Shown piece after piece: positions 7,920-9,676 of a DNA stretch of 9,676 nt. This stretch comes from RBG-16-66-20 sp039931635 (GTDB taxonomy: Bacteria; Pseudomonadota; Gammaproteobacteria; Burkholderiales; SG8-39), in the NCBI GenBank assembly GCA_039931635.1, contig JBDTRO010000318.1, positions 1-9,676 on the forward strand, read 5' to 3'. Within the stretch, counting starts at the first letter, position 1, and the number at the start of each line of letters is the position of its first letter. The translations under genes were made by a program, and so were the position numbers. The notes beneath the pieces were generated by a model, which ran no database searches, was not told where the DNA came from, and saw nothing but the letters and a program-made list of their open reading frames with translations.

Positions 7920-8348
7920 TCACGGGCGGATGTAGGCCCAGCCCTCGCGCTGGCGCTTCATGAGATGCGTCACTCCGGCGGTCACGTAGGAAATTCCGCT
8001 ATACATGTCGGCCTTCGTCGTCTTGGTGTTGTGCATCGTATTTTCACAGGCGATCAGCCCCACGTTGTCCTCGAGCGCCTGCGCGAGGCGCCCTTCGACC
8101 TTGGACTCCGCCTTCAGCATTCCGAGGCCGGGTCCATAGGCCACGATCTCGACCAGTACGTTCTCCTTGCCGAGTTCCGCCTGCACATTGCGCGCATTGT
8201 TCAGCGCCAGCGCCCACTTGCCAGGGTCGGCATCGCTGACCTGGAAGATCACTTTCTGCTTGTCCGCCTTCTGCGCCAGGGCGCCGAAAGGCAGCGTGAA
8301 TGCAAGGCAGGCAGCAAACAGCAATACAAGCGAGCGGAAACGCGTCAT
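7920..8348 (-). CDS. Secreted DsrE/DsrF-family protein
   Basis: The product has 142 residues and a signal peptide: MTRFRS, the hydrophobic stretch LVLLFAACLAFTLP, and likely cleavage after ALA at about residue 25. The mature part has the DsrE-like Rossmann-type pattern KVIFQVSDADPGKWALALNN, then VLVEIVAYGPGLGML, then VGLIACENTM with the single mature cysteine Cys101, and a conserved tail ending in GWAYIRP. This fits the exported branch of the DsrE/DsrF family (COG1416-like). Family members in sulfur oxidisers can carry sulfur on the conserved cysteine. A frame extends upstream to 8420, but the ATG at 8348 is the true start: it has GAGGAG seven bases before it and is directly followed by the signal peptide. 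The gene lies 87 bp after soxB on the same strand and is probably cotranscribed, which points to a role in periplasmic sulfur handling. That role is inference. Confidence 0.85.
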   Translation of the reverse strand: MTRFRSLVLLFAACLAFTLPFGALAQKADKQKVIFQVSDADPGKWALALNNARNVQAELGKENVLVEIVAYGPGLGMLKAESKVEGRLAQALEDNVGLIACENTMHNTKTTKADMYSGISYVTAGVTHLMKRQREGWAYIRP

Positions 8349-8370
8349 TTCGGAACTCCTCGGGTGATTG

Positions 8371-8439
8371 TCATGGAATGGGCTCGGGCGCCTGAACGGG
8401 CAGCGCGAGAAAAAGCGCAAGGATGAGGAGAGGCTTCAA
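8371..8439 (-). CDS. Possible 22-codon signal-peptide-like small ORF between soxB and the dsrE-like gene
   Basis: A TTG start overlaps the soxB stop codon as TTGA, a typical coupling arrangement. It opens a short frame encoding MKPLLILALFLALPVQA and then PEPIP before TGA. The peptide has a lysine, a 12-residue hydrophobic core and a possible signal-peptidase site (PVQA). It ends 22 bp before the ATG of the dsrE-like gene. GGGG lies a few bases upstream of the TTG and could serve as a weak ribosome site. It may be a real membrane-inserting small peptide or leader, or the surviving signal peptide of a deleted secreted protein. It could also be chance. A search in related genomes would decide. 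Confidence 0.3.
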   Translation of the reverse strand: MKPLLILALFLALPVQAPEPIP

Positions 8440-9676
8440 GCCAGCCCCGGATTGCGATCCATGCCGATGAGGCGTGGCACGTTGGGGGCGCGCGCGGCGA
8501 TTGTCTTCCGATCCTTGAGATAGCGCTCGACCACGCCCCAGACAGGTTCGCCAGTATTTCCCGCGCCGCCGCCTTCAGCCACCGGCGCCCAGCCCGCCAC
8601 CTTGTAGCGCTTGTCCGCCTCTATCGGTCGGTCCTTGATCCTCAAATCCGAAATTCGCGAGCCCATCTTCGCCAGCGGATCGCAGGTGTAGCGCATGCCG
8701 CCCACGCGCACCATGTCGCCGCCTTGCTGCAGGTAGGGATCCGGGTTGAACAGGTTGTCGCAGACGTCTTCGAGGATCGTCTTGATGTCGGCGCCACTGA
8801 TTTCGTTCAGCGTCACGTTGGGATAGGTGATCGCGGTCTGATCCATCAGGTGTTCGCGCAGGATCGGCTGTCCAGGCAAAAGCGTCGTACCCCAGCGAAA
8901 ACCGGGCGAGAAGCCGATTTCGGCATCTTTCACGGTCATCAGGGCATCCAGAATCAGCTGGTCGAAGCTGCCGTTGAAGTTGCCGCGCCGGTACAGCAGT
9001 CCCTCGGTGACCGCGAGCGGCTCCTCCAGTTTCGCCTTGTACGGCGCGCGCACGCGTTCGATGAGCGCCTGCATCGCGGAATCGGCGGACAGGAGGTTGG
9101 AGAACACCGGCAGCAGCCGGTAGCGGTATCCGGCGACGCCTGCGCCCTTCACGTCCAGGTCGAGCACGGAGAGGAACTTGCCGTTGCAGCCGGAGTTCGC
9201 GACGATGGTCTTGCCGCCGCCGTTGGCGACGACGAGCGGCACCGGCACGCCGTCGTGCGTATGGCCGCCGAGGATGGCGTCGATGCCGCGCACCCGGCTG
9301 GCGAGCTTCACGTCCACGTCCATGCCGTTGTGCGACAGCAGCACCACCGCGCGGGCGCCCTTGGCGCGTGTCTCGTCGACGATTTTTTGCAGCTCGGCTT
9401 CCTGGATGCCGAAGGTCCAGTTCGCGACGAAGTGGCGCGGATTGGCGATCGGCGTGTAGGGGAAGGCCTGGCCGATGACCGCTGCCGGTACGCCGTTCAT
9501 CTCGCGGATCGCGTAGGGCTTGAATACCGGGTCGCTGAAATCCGCGGTTTTCACATTTTGCGCGAGGAACTCGATCGGCGCGAGGCCCTTCAGCGCCTCC
9601 TGCACGCGCTTCTCGCCGTACGTGAATTCCCAGTGTCCGGTCATGAGGTCCACGCCGAGCAGTTTCTGCGCCTCGA
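8436..9676 (-). CDS. soxB: Thiosulfohydrolase SoxB, C-terminal part (5' end outside window)
   Basis: SoxB is the periplasmic dimanganese enzyme of the Sox thiosulfate-oxidation pathway that hydrolyses sulfate from the sulfonated cysteine of SoxYZ. The visible 412 residues are the C-terminal part of a family of about 560, so the signal peptide and the first metal-binding motifs lie beyond the right edge. The frame is open to the end of the window (EAQKLLGVDLMTGHWEFTYG), and the GTG at 9653 is internal. Visible are GHWEFTYG, the metallophosphoesterase-type metal motifs VVLLSHNGMDVD and ILGGHTHDGVP, NSGCNGKFLSVLDLD, and the 5'-nucleotidase-like C-terminal domain with FSPGFRWG and QGGDMVRVGGMRYTCDP. 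SoxB retains this last stretch strongly, which separates it from 5'-nucleotidases. The dsrE-like gene follows downstream. The upstream sox genes expected in such an operon would be to the right of the window. Confidence 0.95.
   Translation of the reverse strand, partial: EAQKLLGVDLMTGHWEFTYGEKRVQEALKGLAPIEFLAQNVKTADFSDPVFKPYAIREMNGVPAAVIGQAFPYTPIANPRHFVANWTFGIQEAELQKIVDETRAKGARAVVLLSHNGMDVDVKLASRVRGIDAILGGHTHDGVPVPLVVANGGGKTIVANSGCNGKFLSVLDLDVKGAGVAGYRYRLLPVFSNLLSADSAMQALIERVRAPYKAKLEEPLAVTEGLLYRRGNFNGSFDQLILDALMTVKDAEIGFSPGFRWGTTLLPGQPILREHLMDQTAITYPNVTLNEISGADIKTILEDVCDNLFNPDPYLQQGGDMVRVGGMRYTCDPLAKMGSRISDLRIKDRPIEADKRYKVAGWAPVAEGGGAGNTGEPVWGVVERYLKDRKTIAARAPNVPRLIGMDRNPGLA

Noticed and set aside
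8349..8420. An upstream extension of the dsrE-like gene to an ATG at 8420
   Set aside because: The added residues are Arg/Pro/Phe-rich and would bury the signal peptide, while the ATG at 8348 has a well-spaced GAGGAG.

Overview
The window is GC-rich, densely packed DNA from what looks like a betaproteobacterium. The evidence is the gene order phoB-phoR-sixA followed by divergent ppx and ppk, the protein sequences, and a sox thiosulfate-oxidation gene at the right edge. No RNA gene, insertion sequence, CRISPR array or long repeat is visible. All ten called genes belong to recognisable families except one secreted protein of unknown function, which is only tentatively placed.

Left part (1-2678, + strand): the C-terminal two thirds of PhoB, then PhoR, a SixA-type phosphohistidine phosphatase that starts 2 nt after the phoR stop, and a small secreted protein. 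PhoR/PhoB sense and respond to phosphate limitation. PhoR here starts with one membrane segment instead of the usual pair.

Middle (2691-6412): ppx (minus strand) and ppk (plus strand) diverge from a 125-bp region. Ppk makes polyphosphate from ATP and Ppx degrades it. The shared region contains one perfect DnaA-box sequence. The ppx gene converges on the secreted-protein gene across only 12 bp, where a perfect 10-bp hairpin lies.

Plus-strand run after ppk (6428-7919): dgkA (diacylglycerol kinase) and a mononuclear Rieske oxygenase follow ppk with gaps of 15 and 19 bp, so the three are probably one transcription unit. No reductase partner for the oxygenase is in the window.

Right part (7920-9676, minus strand): a partial soxB (periplasmic thiosulfohydrolase), then a tiny signal-peptide-like ORF overlapping its stop, then a secreted DsrE-family protein with one mature cysteine. 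These look like the downstream end of a sulfur-oxidation operon whose remainder lies beyond the right edge. The dsrE-like gene ends exactly where the oxygenase gene ends, the two stop codons abutting in TGATCA.

I see no clearly new multi-gene system. The points most worth a second look are the 22-codon ORF after soxB, the secreted DsrE protein, the orphan Rieske oxygenase in the ppk operon, the DnaA box between ppx and ppk, the placement of sixA and the short PhoR N-terminus.
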